From the NCBI GenBank assembly GCA_024760905.1, contig CM045731.1, positions 18,407,001-18,471,000 on the forward strand: a DNA stretch of 64,000 bases, in the 5' to 3' direction. The notes under the pieces are model-generated. The model saw nothing but the letters and a program-made list of their open reading frames with translations, had not been told where the DNA came from and made no database searches. Every line of letters begins with the position of its first letter. Positions within the stretch are counted from its first letter, which is position 1. Below are positions 37,101-42,080 of the stretch, one piece after another. Position numbers and translations under genes: made by a program. Origin of the DNA: Plotosus lineatus. Lineage: Eukaryota; Chordata; Actinopteri; Siluriformes; Plotosidae.

Positions 37101-37905
37101 ACGCATTGCCAGCATGTCAATTACTTTGACATCTTCTGGAGATTTTACAGACGAGCAGAGTCCAGTAGGGGCAATTTTTGACACAGAGAAGTCTGAAAAG
37201 ATCAGTATATATAAAGCAATGAAGCATGGTCTTGTAGATTCCATCACAGCGCAAAGATTGCTAGAGGCACAAGCCTGCACTGGAGGTATTGTCAACCCAG
37301 AAAATGGCCGCCGCATTTCTATTCAAGAAGCTGCTCGCAATGGCATAATTGATGATGACATGGCTAATCGGCTGAAGCCCGCACAGAAAGCCTACATTGG
37401 CTTTGAGGATGTGAAGACCAGCCGGAAGTTGTCAGCAGCTGAGGCGGTGAAAGAAAAATGGTTACCATTTGAGGCTGGACAGCGTTTTCTTGAGTTCCAA
37501 CTTTTAACAGGAGGCCTCTTCGATCCAGAGCAAGGCCAAAGGCGGACACTTTCTGAAGCTGTAAGCTTGGGATGGTTGGATCGAAGAGCATCACAGAAGC
37601 TAATGGACACACGTCACCACCCAAAGATGTTGACTTGCCCCAAGACAAAATTGAGGATCACATACAAGGAGGCTATGGATGCCTGTATGTTGGAAGATAA
37701 AACAGGAGTACGCATGCTTCCTGCAGCCTCTTCATCATCACGTGGAATCAGCAGCCCTTACAATTCAAACACAAGTCCTGCTCCAGGCTCTCGGTCTGGA
37801 TCCCACAGAGGCAGCGTGGATCAAACGGTATCCAGCTCATCCACTTCCAGATACAGCAGTTTCAGCTACACTAGCACCTCTTTCAGCACCAGATCTCAAT
37901 CATAG
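3513..37905 (+). CDS. dsp: desmoplakin gene, exons 2-24 (exon 1 outside window)
   Basis: Desmoplakin is the plakin that anchors intermediate filaments to desmosomal plaques through plakoglobin and plakophilins. I assembled 23 exons with matching phases into 2,639 residues: head and plakin domain (about 1-955, with an SH3 domain at about 395-450), coiled-coil rod (about 956-1760), three plakin-repeat domains (LLEAQA motifs recurring) and a Gly-Ser-Arg tail. Nearly every exon aligns with recalled human desmoplakin, with near-identity in stretches such as the TLQTQWSW segment and the SH3 region. Exon 2 begins on the third base of a codon, so a coding exon 1 of phase 2 is missing upstream, as in the human gene. 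The total with a human-sized exon 1 would be about 2,700 residues against 2,871 in human DSP I. Teleosts may carry two paralogues (dspa/dspb); I cannot tell which this is. Introns are GT-AG except intron 18 (GC-AG). Confidence 0.96.
3719..3765 (+). repeat. TG microsatellite acting as the acceptor tract of dsp exon 3
   Basis: About 22 TG units, with one cg interruption, run directly into tgtag at the exon 3 acceptor. The normal pyrimidine tract is absent. In RNA this is a UG repeat, the type of sequence bound by TDP-43. Confidence 0.9.
3766..3899 (+). CDS. dsp: dsp exon 3 (head region)
   Basis: 134 bases, phase 0 in and phase 2 out, as in human exon 3. The encoded helix ends LLNMGHPNENVLI, aligning with human MRQMGQPCDAYQ. 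The acceptor is unusual: a long TG dinucleotide run ends directly in tgtag with no conventional polypyrimidine tract. The donor is AT|gtaag. Confidence 0.85.
4785..5152 (-). mobile_element. Tigger-like non-autonomous element fragment
   Basis: Starts after TA with caggaatccctcactttcc and ends in a decayed T/G-rich stretch (gttgttttttgttttg). It is the reverse orientation of the element at 862-1299. The far TIR is not clear. Confidence 0.55.
5401..5737 (-). mobile_element. tRNA-derived SINE, L2-like tail, with 12-bp target duplication
   Basis: In reverse it has a tRNA-like head with A box (tggtctagtggt) and B box (ggttcgagtcc), a shared central body, and a 3' end ending in ggattaagcggttacag. 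The target duplication cctccatttagg is at 5389-5400 and 5738-5749. It forms a head-to-head pair with the next entry. Confidence 0.85.
5808..6150 (+). mobile_element. tRNA-derived SINE, L2-like (GAATGA)n tail
   Basis: Starts gggcagtggtggcctagtgg, B box gggttcaaacccc, then the shared body and a tail ending gaatgaatgaatga. It is an inverted copy of the SINE 70 bases upstream. Confidence 0.88.
6831..6981 (+). CDS. dsp: dsp exon 4 (start of plakin domain)
   Basis: 151 bases following ttgtacccag, with donor AAG|gtaaag. It completes the Met codon split from exon 3 and ends in phase 0. It encodes a basic Arg/Ser/Gly linker and a GWDEADRNF segment matching human GWDEFTKHV at the start of the spectrin-type helices. 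Confidence 0.93.
7891..7963 (+). repeat. GT/GCGT compound microsatellite
   Basis: Repeating gtgtgtgagtgc then gtgtgtgcgc units. The flanking intron 4 sequence at 6982-7890 shows nothing I recognise. Confidence 0.9.
8219..9180 (-). mobile_element. Tigger-like element remnants
   Basis: Begins after TA with cagtaggcccttgactgttcgcgg. Further on are cgcgaagtagcatcgacccccc and the TATAC-rich interior shared with 862-1299. It is probably a degraded larger copy with no intact second TIR. Confidence 0.5.
9281..9377 (+). repeat. CA then AT microsatellite
   Basis: About 11 CA units followed by some 33 AT units (9302-9369) and a short CA tail, in dsp intron 4. Confidence 0.95.
9644..9769 (+). CDS. dsp: dsp exon 5 (plakin domain)
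   Basis: 126 bases, phase 0 on both sides, after tttttttaag and before TTA|gtaagt. It encodes 42 residues containing PWGDEPHVIEQQI and HNSI, aligned with the human AWGVDLASVEQHI...HNSI segment of a spectrin-type helix. Confidence 0.93.
10711..12229 (+). mobile_element. RTE retrotransposon copy, 5'-truncated, itself interrupted
   Basis: Encodes RT from WYCMRKSGVADEYV through QGSALSPFLFA and MMFADDIVICSES, a frameshift near 11120, then the C-terminal RWFGHVQRRD and RPRGRPQRRF segment. It ends in a gaacagccgataggaaaag tail. A SINE composite at 11392-11914 breaks it. The host sequence on both sides (gtttcc / ttcccc) matches an unbroken copy near 17252. Confidence 0.85.
11392..11914 (+). mobile_element. 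two nested tRNA-derived SINEs inside the RTE copy
   Basis: The outer SINE starts gcggtacggtggcgtagtgg, with B box gggtttgattccc. A second SINE (11570-11902, head catggtggtgtaatggttagc) is inserted in it. The insertion is flanked by aaattgtccatag (11557-11569) and aaattgtcatag (11903-11914). RTE sequence resumes at tcaggaatgagtac. Confidence 0.75.
13210..13961 (-). mobile_element. 752-bp Tigger/pogo derivative with transposase C-terminus
   Basis: The TIRs cagggagtcctcggtttac (left) and its inverse at the right are flanked by TA on both sides. A minus-strand frame 13680-13324 encodes 118 residues (SLERFTRVSRGIMDLMQCYK, QYFKKVERGLQQ) resembling the tail of Tigger transposases. The DNA-binding and DDE parts are missing, so it is non-autonomous. 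Confidence 0.75.
14058..14117 (+). CDS. dsp: dsp exon 6 (plakin domain)
   Basis: A small 60-base phase-0 exon between tttacag and CAG|gtaaga, encoding 20 residues (KERGDRASLHLLDQEWDSLQ). It sits where human desmoplakin has REKSAIYQLEEEYENLLK. It lies between two repeat-filled introns of about 4 kb. Confidence 0.9.
14635..15389 (+). mobile_element. 755-bp Tigger-like non-autonomous element
   Basis: TIR cagtggtacctcactttac with inverse cgtaaagtgaggcaccact at the right, flanked by TA. It shares its whole interior (including aatatggccaaacccgtc) with the element at 61127-61879. Confidence 0.8.
15938..16141 (+). mobile_element. hAT-type MITE
   Basis: The ends caggtgtgtccaatcctgtt and (reverse) cagggacgcccaatcctgtt match. 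The flanks ctctagat and tcttagac are imperfect 8-bp duplications of the TCTAGA type. Related copies lie at 18866 and 33883. Confidence 0.7.
16870..17657 (+). mobile_element. TIR DNA transposon copy (same family as 10327)
   Basis: Contains ccaccaaaaatctgcccc, ccactgccacctggtgtac and gggttggaacggattaattg, and ends cgtaagtcgaggtaccactg plus TA. The left TIR is partly deleted. It provides the unbroken reference for the nested element at 10327. Confidence 0.7.
18004..18171 (+). CDS. dsp: dsp exon 7 (plakin domain)
   Basis: 168 bases, phase 0 on both sides, between catatttgcag and TCG|gtaacc. It carries the conserved core REIMWVNDREEEELMFDW, almost identical to human REIMWINDCEEEELLYDW, which establishes both frame and gene identity. 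Confidence 0.97.
18262..18366 (+). CDS. dsp: dsp exon 8 (plakin domain)
   Basis: 105 bases after a short 90-base intron, between ggattag and GAG|gtaagt, phase 0. It encodes 35 residues ending NHPASDKIE, identical in that stretch to human NQHPASDKIE apart from one residue. Confidence 0.97.
18420..19170 (+). mobile_element. partial copy of the same DNA transposon, split by a hAT MITE
   Basis: Segments cttctcaattattttctgtg, tactgaacttcatatcatttg and aagcatgttgtccagggtca match 17028-17260. The central part is interrupted at 18866. Confidence 0.6.
18866..19058 (+). mobile_element. 193-bp hAT MITE with perfect 8-bp target duplication
   Basis: The terminal inverted repeat caggggtgctcaatcctgct mirrors the right end. 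The exact 8-bp duplication cactacac lies at 18858-18865 and 19059-19066, diagnostic of hAT insertion. Confidence 0.9.
19262..19357 (+). CDS. dsp: dsp exon 9 (plakin domain)
   Basis: 96 bases between ttctctcag and CAG|gtaaaa, phase 0. It encodes YMETLQTQWSWLLQITKCI and HLKENAAY, the most conserved spectrin-type helix of the family. Confidence 0.98.
19881..20125 (+). mobile_element. tRNA-derived SINE (gtagtgg head family)
   Basis: Head acggcagggtggcatagtgg, B-box-like gggttccattcc, then the cgtgggtctcctcccacag body. The tail fades after ctggtgagatag. Confidence 0.7.
20795..21152 (-). mobile_element. tRNA-derived SINE, near full length, upstream of dsp exon 10
   Basis: In reverse it has the ggcagcagggtggcacagagg head, B box ggattcgagtccc, the tttcctcccacagtccaaag body and an L2-like 3' end with gagtgag. 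It ends 55 bases before exon 10. Confidence 0.8.
21208..21333 (+). CDS. dsp: dsp exon 10 (plakin domain)
   Basis: 126 bases between cattccttcag and GAG|gtaaca, phase 0. It starts FFTEANEAYRKLQ, matching human FFEEAQSTEAYLKGLQ. A minus-oriented SINE ends about 55 bases upstream, and the reading frame stays open back through it. Confidence 0.95.
21419..21571 (+). CDS. dsp: dsp exon 11 (leads into SH3 domain)
   Basis: 153 bases, phase 0, between gtcattag and CAA|gtaata, after an 85-base intron. It includes VQKLVNKSKNIVRLKPRNP and the first SH3 strand ALCDFRQDQ, each nearly identical to human. Confidence 0.97.
21661..21815 (+). CDS. dsp: dsp exon 12 (SH3 domain)
   Basis: 155 bases, phase 0 in and phase 2 out, between tttctaaacag and CAA|gtacgt. 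It supplies most of the plakin SH3 domain: AILKDNSERSKWLVTGPGG and VPSVCLLVPPPNPL. The family's degenerate SH3 fold packs against a spectrin repeat rather than clearly binding Pro-rich ligands. Confidence 0.97.
21939..22065 (+). CDS. dsp: dsp exon 13 (plakin domain)
   Basis: 127 bases after gtgttgcag. It completes the Lys codon split from exon 12 and ends in phase 0 at ATG|gtaact. It encodes EQYYEALQSVWNQLFINIKS, matching human EQYYEAILALWNQLYINMKS. Confidence 0.97.
22702..23055 (+). mobile_element. RTE 3' fragment with perfect 17-bp target duplication
   Basis: A 5'-truncated copy starts at MKMLRFSLGVTRMDRIRNEY and runs through RWFGHVQRRDSEYIG and RPRGRPKRRF to the 3' end, tail gaacagccgaaagaaaaaga. 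The target duplication attttaaccatgactga is exact at 22685-22701 and 23056-23072. Frame intactness up to one late stop suggests a young insertion. Confidence 0.93.
23396..24295 (-). mobile_element. 900-bp Tigger/pogo element encoding only the DNA-binding end
   Basis: TIR cagtggtaccttggctctcg / inverse cgagaaccgaggtaccactg, flanked by TA. The minus-strand frame from an ATG at 24063 (MSPKKATEK) shifts once, then reads FKKELTAKHESGVRLTDLAK and STICVILKNK, a CENP-B/psq-type helix-turn-helix. The catalytic DDE region is absent. Confidence 0.85.
24756..24942 (+). CDS. dsp: dsp exon 14 (plakin domain)
   Basis: 187 bases between gtgcctctag and CACG|gtgagt, phase 0 in and phase 1 out. It includes ESHYLEYQRNSVGSEMF and QFTAAQNHYDQLVVQIP, aligned with human LHYQEFIRNSQGSEMF and QFTDAQKHYQTLVIQLP. 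Confidence 0.96.
25061..25278 (+). CDS. dsp: dsp exon 15 (plakin domain, variable segment)
   Basis: 218 bases between tgtttattag and CAG|gtaaac, phase 1 in and phase 0 out. It encodes a less conserved stretch ending in a Pro/Gly-rich piece (PVGPGAPAQ), then LITGTQ. Frame and phase fit both neighbours, and the LQLKLETMESAL helix matches human LQKIRRQIEHCEG by position. Confidence 0.92.
25384..25562 (+). CDS. dsp: dsp exon 16 (plakin domain)
   Basis: 179 bases after atacgtag, ending AAG|gtacaa in phase 2. A second AG four bases downstream would shift the frame, so the first acceptor was chosen. It encodes VVVKDVETLKGEF...GQLDLINQRLDRL, aligned with human QNEVFGLFQKLENI. Confidence 0.92.
25617..25808 (-). 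mobile_element. internally deleted tRNA-derived SINE, L2-like tail
   Basis: The reverse strand has the ggggcagtggtggctccgtgg head and ggattaagtggttcagaaat 3' end. The middle of the body is missing compared with 5808-6150. Confidence 0.75.
26464..26775 (+). mobile_element. SINE, intact reference for the split copy at 10203
   Basis: tRNA-like head (gtgatgtaatggttagggtg), a CCA-rich stretch at 26531-26553, then aagacccctgggcaaggtct and the gaactcctagttgcttcat 3' part. The preceding 25810-26460 of intron 16 shows nothing I recognise. Confidence 0.65.
26806..26944 (+). CDS. dsp: dsp exon 17 (plakin domain)
   Basis: 139 bases after ctttgtttcag, ending AGG|gtaaaa in phase 0. It encodes LRSLLQAMLQAEDMVKVYEA and RLTERET, close to human VRALLQAILQTEDMLKVYEARLTEEET. 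Confidence 0.97.
27059..27252 (+). CDS. dsp: dsp exon 18 (GC donor at its 3' end)
   Basis: 194 bases after acgttttag. It encodes VKQLSDRWKRIQAQINSR, matching human VTQLTDRWQRIDKQIDFR. Phase requires the exon to end at ...AGCAG, where the intron begins gcaaga rather than gt. No GT in the correct phase is nearby, so this is a GC-AG intron. Confidence 0.93.
27247..27260 (+). promoter_or_regulatory. dsp: non-canonical GC splice donor of dsp intron 18
   Basis: The junction reads CAGCAG|GCAAGA. The flanking exon bases and AAG at +3 to +5 fit the strict consensus expected when GC replaces GT. The acceptor 537 bases downstream is an ordinary T-rich tttag. Confidence 0.85.
27790..27952 (+). CDS. dsp: dsp exon 19 (plakin domain)
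   Basis: 163 bases after tttttttag. The first base completes the Arg codon split from exon 18, and the exon ends AAG|gtgata in phase 0. It encodes DLDTYLQQLKHYL and a Trp-containing helix (ALSAWINDTK), aligned with human DLEKQIKQLRNYRDNYQAFCKWLYDAK. Confidence 0.95.
28004..28200 (+). mobile_element. tRNA-derived SINE fragment
   Basis: Contains the tccatacagcaagaaggtcc and ctgggctcgagtcccag B-box region, followed by the gtgggtttcctcacaaagtc body of the common gtagtgg-head family. Confidence 0.65.
28592..28675 (+). CDS. dsp: dsp exon 20 (plakin domain)
   Basis: 84 bases between taatctttag and AAG|gtggat, phase 0. It encodes 28 residues with SEITGKRKTVEAVQ and CVNTIK, aligned with human SEISGKRDKSEEVQ and CANSIK. 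Confidence 0.96.
28781..28888 (+). CDS. dsp: dsp exon 21 (plakin domain)
   Basis: 108 bases between ggatatgtag and GAG|gtacaa, phase 0. It encodes YSAGLETLLNIPIKKTMLQS, nearly identical to the human YTSGLETLLNIPIKRTMIQS segment. Confidence 0.97.
29617..30605 (-). mobile_element. CR1/Rex1-like LINE, 3' part
   Basis: A minus-strand frame 30489-29941 encodes the RT C-terminal region (FKYLGVHLNNKLDWSHNTNA, LLRTFYDSVVASAILYAAI). Its 3' end reads gagattaataaagctgtatc followed by a TTATC pentamer repeat. The same 3' end is at 49711-49913. The clade assignment is by resemblance. Confidence 0.75.
30660..31005. repeat. three-copy ~100-bp repeat forming a near-perfect hairpin
   Basis: A unit containing ggttacagaagtaatcacctg and gaaacagatctg occurs direct at 30660-30760, inverted at 30801-30897, and direct at 30900-31005. 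The last two arms are almost adjacent and near-identical. Confidence 0.85.
31062..31125 (+). repeat. TA microsatellite
   Basis: 32 uninterrupted TA units in dsp intron 21. Confidence 0.97.
31553..31651 (+). CDS. dsp: dsp exon 22 (end of plakin domain)
   Basis: 99 bases between tttattttcag and AAG|gtacat, phase 0. It encodes HSRYLELLTRSSAYCKSL, matching human HARYIELLTRSGDYYRFL. It precedes the rod exon by an 85-base intron. Confidence 0.97.
31737..33563 (+). CDS. dsp: dsp exon 23 (coiled-coil rod)
   Basis: 1,827 bases (609 codons), phase 0 on both sides, between ttctcaatag and GAG|gtacta. The product is a Glu/Lys/Gln/Arg-rich heptad coiled coil with no Pro breaks over long stretches, starting RNTKIDVLEEELRL as in human. 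The rod drives parallel dimerisation. Codon 166 is followed by an internal consensus donor (GCAAAG|GTAAGG, cut at 32234/32235), the site used for the short desmoplakin II rod. The exon is 156 codons shorter than the human one by my recall of that protein. The open frame continues past the donor to 33710, but this extension is intron. Confidence 0.96.
32229..32240 (+). promoter_or_regulatory. dsp: internal splice donor for a desmoplakin II-type isoform
   Basis: Within the rod exon, GGCAAAG|GTAAGG matches the donor consensus almost perfectly. It follows 166 codons after the exon start, in phase 0, so joining directly to exon 24 keeps the frame. In recalled human DSP, the DSP II junction (after residue 1194) is also 166 codons into exon 23, at the same ELAK|V position. 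Use of the site in this species is inferred. Confidence 0.7.
33883..34083 (+). mobile_element. hAT-type MITE in the last dsp intron
   Basis: Divergent copy of the 18866 family, with inner repeat gatctacctt / ggtagatctcc. Flanks ctctaaaa (33875-33882) and ctctagta (34084-34091) are an 8-bp duplication with two changes. The rest of this intron (34100-34610) shows only a TTG repeat at 34611-34640. Confidence 0.75.
34678..37905 (+). CDS. dsp: dsp exon 24 (rod end, plakin-repeat tail, stop)
   Basis: 3,228 bases after tttttaatcag, ending in TAG. It first finishes the coiled coil (about 160 residues), then encodes three plakin-repeat domains that bind intermediate filaments. Domain A lies at about 35210-35860, B at about 36060-36700 and C at about 37160-37720. 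Each carries LLEAQ(A/I) plus D-P turn motifs. A linker between B and C contains the conserved segment RVVIVDPDTNKEMTVYEAY. The C-terminus is Ser-rich, with a GSRSGSHRGS motif corresponding to the longer Gly-Ser-Arg phosphorylation cluster of human desmoplakin. The upstream open frame to 34612 is intronic TTG repeat and not coding. Confidence 0.98.
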   Translation, partial: TSSLVQSSQTQCTELQQERDALIKKIKNLEDKVTRMQKVEEDLTTTRLSLETELRLKKQLQEEIKGLRNEFGMWKKQRQSQDEDIQQHIKVRMTLEEECTSLKTRMEQLQSQLKEVEACYKLQLQGMEQERNDLLILKDSLQDETQKLRQKAKAVNRYTQTDMPCTIVDASTLVFDGVRKKVTAQQLHDCGVIDKKTMEGLLKGCQTVQDVAVNIKLNLKGTGSIAGLAGPTGKLTITEAKKDKLISTDSAMKLLEAQAATGHILDPRANLRMTVDEACLNGLLDDGDKKQLLTAEAACIGFKDPNTTKLLSVGQAMRKGMIDHDTALRLLQAQEAAGGILDPVLSVYLPKDIARNRNLIDQDLYQALNAKPCCYTDPNTNLSTSYVSLKRQCKADPNTGLLMLPAPEPMTVQGLREKVSLSHLVEANLLEPSDIDQLRQGKLTSHDIEHRLRAYLQGSTCIAGVYDEANKCILPIYQAMKEGLLRRGTTLELLEAQAASGFIIDPINNEYYTVDEACKKGLVGAEFKDKLLSAERAVTGYKDPGSEKIISLFQAIEKGLIEKGHGIRLLEAQIASGGVIDPKQSHRIDVDVAYKRGYFDEEMSQILKDEGEETKGFFDPNTQENLTYLQLKSRCITDDKTGLVLLPLHDRSKVSTQKNTTRKTRVVIVDPDTNKEMTVYEAYQKGLIDYETYIELSSQESEWEEITVTSSDGTSKLVINDRRSGLQYDLKELLDTGVISEDNLQEYRSGKITLIQFVDIITEKSIVPKQPLGSSSSTVSSKTVKREVVTSVGSAPLPQSPSSPNTLKRIASMSITLTSSGDFTDEQSPVGAIFDTEKSEKISIYKAMKHGLVDSITAQRLLEAQACTGGIVNPENGRRISIQEAARNGIIDDDMANRLKPAQKAYIGFEDVKTSRKLSAAEAVKEKWLPFEAGQRFLEFQLLTGGLFDPEQGQRRTLSEAVSLGWLDRRASQKLMDTRHHPKMLTCPKTKLRITYKEAMDACMLEDKTGVRMLPAASSSSRGISSPYNSNTSPAPGSRSGSHRGSVDQTVSSSSTSRYSSFSYTSTSFSTRSQS

Positions 37906-38975
37906 ATAGACTCTGCTTATTTGTAGATGAGGTTTGATGAAAGTATAATCCAAAGGGTATTAACTTAAAGTCTAAACATATTCAATTTATTCCATGATAT
38001 TGAGTCGTACATGAGTTGATGGGCAACAAGGCGAGTAGTGCAGAGATGGCCATCGACCATGTATGAGTGGAATAACTTTTATTATAGCCACATCCACTAG
38101 ATTGAGCTTGTTAATCTATAAAGACAAGATCATTTGTACTTTGCATATTACACTACAAAAACAATTTATTTCCTTAAAAAAAGTCAATGATTTGTTGCTT
38201 TTGTTGCATTTTTTTAGTAATTTTGGAGTTTTGTTTTCAAGTAAAGACTTTATTCCATCTTCCATCGGTTTGGGAAATTGCTCTGCCATTTTGTTTGTCT
38301 GTCCTCACGGTTCACGACCCGTTAGCTTAGTAGTAGAGGAGCCAATCAGAGCATGCGATGCTCTGATATTAAAACTGTTGGATGTGGATATAATAACTGT
38401 AATAATGATCACATGACCTGTAACCTGATAGCTACATTTTTATATTCTAAACATTAATGTCGAAGACATTAATTTCATATTTTTGCTTCAAACTTACAAA
38501 AGTATTTTAAATGCTGACCTTTTTATACAGTGTCTTCTCATACATAAAAATATCAGTATCGTCAATTAAACGGAGCTTGTTTCAATTTTGATAAACTATT
38601 AACACAGGTAATATTCTGACAGTGATGCAGATTGATACATGATAGTACTGTATTAATAGTAATCTTTAAAACTGTTGGTTTTCGGGAGGATTGAACAGAA
38701 AAGGAACATGTATTTGTTGGTATGGTGTGGGTAATTACTTATTCACAAGGAATGTGATACATTTGTTGTCGTTATGTCTGATCAGACAGGGAATTGTGAA
38801 TGTTTAAATATTGATTGATTCTATTTACTGTACACGGTTAAAATGTTTTTACTTTTCATATCAAATTAACCTGACATCTGTTTAAGCATTTGTCCAATGT
38901 CTACTATCTTTTTAACATACTTGCTAACTATGTTTGAGGCCTTAAAATAATTAAAAAATATATATATATATTTAC
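37906..38975 (+). other. dsp: dsp 3' UTR with candidate polyadenylation signal
   Basis: No coding sequence is seen. The stretch is AT-rich and free of recognised transposons. A variant signal ATTAAA at 38950-38955 is followed by a TA run and a T-rich downstream element near 38989-39020. That would give a 3' UTR of about 1.05 kb. Earlier ATTAAA matches (around 38368 and 38564) are alternatives. Confidence 0.45.
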
Positions 38976-39144
38976 TAAATTTTCTGTGATTTTTATTTAT
39001 TTATTTATTTATTTTTTAATGATTCTTCACATGTCATCAAGGGCATTTCATACCAAAAGCCACACATATCACAAAGTTGCAGACTATACAACAGTACTGA
39101 GATATCTTCCCCCTTATTGCTAGTTTCCCCTCATTCATTTCCTT

Positions 39145-39497
39145 CTTCTTCTTCTTCTTTTCCTTTCGGCTGTTTCCTTTTTCTCAGGGGTCACCACATT
39201 GAATCATTGCACGTTTGATTTGGCATAGGTTTTTATATCCGATGCCCTTCCTGACACAACCCTTTAGCAAGGGGCAGAAACACGCTGACGGCTAGCAGCT
39301 ACTCTTGACGAAAGTCAGCAATGGTTCTTTTACATGAACCTCTCACCATAGACAGTGAGAGACATGGCCGGCCTTTGATAACCCAGCTAACTGCACTGGG
39401 GGGGGCGCACAGTGACAACCTTGTGGAGAGATGAACTCGAACCCCCAACCTGAGGAACAGCGATCCACTGCCTTTTACCACCAGGCCACCACTGCAA
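39145..39497 (-). mobile_element. tRNA-derived SINE with RTE-like tail, 18-bp target duplication
   Basis: The head and body are those of 5808-6150. The 3' end instead reads, in reverse, gatgtggtgacccc...gaaaaggaaacagccgaaag...(gaa)n, the RTE 3' end. The duplication cccctcattcatttcctt is at 39127-39144 and 39498-39515. Confidence 0.85.
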
Positions 39498-39500
39498 CCC

Positions 39501-39835
39501 CTCATTCATTTCCTTGAACCACTTAATTTAGTTTGATGCACTCGGAGGCTGGAGCCTATCTCGGCTGACTCTGGGAGAAGGCGGGTTCACCCTGGAAAGC
39601 TTCGAAGTTCATCACAGTGCCAACACACACAACATGGGTCAATTTGGAACAGACTATTAGCCTGATGTGCATGTCTTTGGACTGTGGGAGAAAACTGGGG
39701 TACCTGGTGGAAATCACACAAACCAAGGGAGAACATGCAAACTCCACCCAGAAACTGCTGAGCCCAGAATAAAACCCCAGAGTCCTCTGATTGTGAGGCA
39801 GTCATGCTAGCTCATTTGCCACCGCCATCCTAGGT
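39501..39835 (-). mobile_element. tRNA-derived SINE, L2-like tail
   Basis: The reverse strand has the gtggcaaatgagctagcatg head region, the ttctcccacagtccaaagac body and a 3' end with ggttcaaggaaatgaatgag. The previous SINE inserted at its tail. Confidence 0.7.
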
Positions 39836-40490
39836 CGTATTAGCTACACTATTACACAAAATGTTGATGTCATTGGTTGCCAAATATGTCAACACCTTAA
39901 ATTGGATAATTATTGCAGTGGTTGTTTTAACCTAATAACTTTTTTAACACTTATACTTACTGGTGCAGTTTGGCCAGCCTGGTCAAATTGACTGGCATCA
40001 AGTAATGGAAATCTAAAGGTATCCCAAGGTAGTAAGACATGGTTCGTATTGTTCCATGTATCTTTAAAACTTGGAAGTATAGTCGTGGACCCTCATCTTC
40101 AAGACAGAGAATGTGGTAGGGGAAAAAACTTTGAATGATCCTAATAAGCTTCTGGTGAAATCTACTAAAAAAAATGAACAGTAGAACTTCGGGCTATGTT
40201 TAATAGTGAAAGCGAGCACAATTCCACTCGCAATGGGACTACGCAGCTGTGTACCCATAAGAAATCCACATGTAAGTGAAAGTAATCAGATAAACATCAT
40301 GATGGGGTGGAAAATCAAAGCAATTTCCAACTGCTAAATAATCATAAAATTCATGTTATGAAGAACTGAAGGTTGCTGTAAGACCCATCATTTCCCGATC
40401 GCTACCATAACCAAAGTTATGGTACAAAGTGCTGATTTCTAAACACAAACTAACCACAAGATTTTTAGAGTACATGGCACACACTCATCA

Positions 40491-40806
40491 CTCCCCCACT
40501 TACTGTACCACTTAGTTCTACTAAGGTTGCGAGGAGGCAATCTCGGCCTACTCTGAACAAAAGTGGGGTTACAGCTCGCCAGATAAATTCAGGGAATTAC
40601 GTAAACAAGCATTCACACCTGAGGTCAATTTGGCACAGCCAGTAATCCTAATGTGCATGTTTCTGAAATGTGGGAGGAAACCCTCACAAGCATGGTGAGA
40701 ACATGATGAATACTCCACTTAAAAAGGCTTGTGTCCGTGAGACTCAACCCCAGCACCTTCTTGCTGGAACAGGGGACATGATAACCACTATGTGACCGTG
40801 TTGCCC
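40491..40806 (-). mobile_element. tRNA-derived SINE, degraded
   Basis: The reverse strand has the ggggcaacacggtcacatagtgg head, ctgggGTTGAGTCtc B-box-like sequence and the tttcctcccacatttcagaa body. 39840-40490 shows nothing I recognise. Confidence 0.65.
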
Positions 40807-41012
40807 CAATACAAAGCAAAAAAAAAAAAAGGTGTAAATAGGATTTTATGGGCTGTATATATTACAAGGCGATTTTTTCATAGAACTACATACAGTAGGT
40901 GCCACAGGGAACTGCTCACCCATTTAACATGTTTGGCGAGACGTCACTACTTTAATTCTGTTTTATTTATGTAGTAGTTTTAACAATAGAAAGAGTCATC
41001 GTCATAATTCAG

Positions 41013-41320
41013 AGGAAGTCTTACATTTAGATCCCTAATGAACAAACCAGAGCCAGAGAGTGGGGAGTAAATACTCCTTAAGATGACATGAGGAAGGAAC
41101 CCATCCTCTTCTGGGAAACACCAGCTTGTCTATGTTTTTAACAATGGACGCAGTGAGAGAGCAGTTTCACAGTTTCACAGCAATCCAGATGTTGATTTAT
41201 ATTTAGATCTCTAATGAGCAAGCCAGAGGCGACTGCGTCATGAAATGAAACTGCTGAAGACGACATGAGGATGAAGGCGAATAAACATTAAAACAACCCA
41301 GTCTCTTCTGCTAGTGGAAT
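41013..41320 (+). repeat. two direct copies of an interspersed repeat
   Basis: The blocks atttagatccctaatgaac / aaccagagcc and atttagatctctaatgagc / aagccagaggc, each followed by an a-tgacatgagga block, lie about 185 bases apart. The family is unnamed here. Confidence 0.55.
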
Positions 41321-41680
41321 TTTAAGTCATTAGTCATCCACAATTGTATGCCATAAAGTCAACAGTACTAATTATTATTAAAAAGATGTTCAATACGTAA
41401 ATTAGATGGTAGATTATTCAATGCTCTGGAAAACATTATAATGTTAAGTGATGATCATCCGTTCATTAGAGGATCCATATGGCCATACTCAAGAAAATGT
41501 AAAAGCACTGATGTGCCTACAAGTAATATTAGGATGGATGTGGCTGACACACAAGAGGAGAAAAACACACTTCATAATTATAATAAGCATCCTCATTATT
41601 TTTTATGCCAATGAACTCGACCACTACTGGGAAATTTTCCAAAGAGAAAAAATATTGAACAAGAATGTTAAATTACTGAA

Positions 41681-42047
41681 TCTTCTTCTTCTTTTCCTTA
41701 TGGTTTTTCCCCTTTTTTCTCAGGGGACGCCACAGTGAATCATCTGACTCGCATGTTTGATTTGGCATAGGTTTTTACGTCGGATGCCCTTCCTGACACA
41801 ACCCTTTAGCAAGGGGCAGAAACACGCTGACGGCTTTGCAGCTACTCTTTACGAAAGTCAACAATAGTTCTTTTACAGGAATCTCTCACCATAGACAGTG
41901 AGAGACATGGCCGGCCTTTGATAACCCAGTTAGCTGGACTGGGGGAGGAGGGAGGGGGGCAGTGATAACCTCATGGAGAGTGGGACTTGAACCCCCATCC
42001 TTAGGATCAGCAATCCAGCACTTTTATCACCAGGCCACCATTGCCCC
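41681..42047 (-). mobile_element. tRNA-derived SINE with RTE-like tail
   Basis: Same build as 39145-39497: tRNA-like head and shared body, then cacaacc...ggcatccgacgtaaaaacc and a (gaa)n tail in reverse. It forms a head-to-head pair with 42081. Confidence 0.85.
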
Positions 42048-42080
42048 AAACTTGCTAACTTACGGAATATCATTGTTAAA

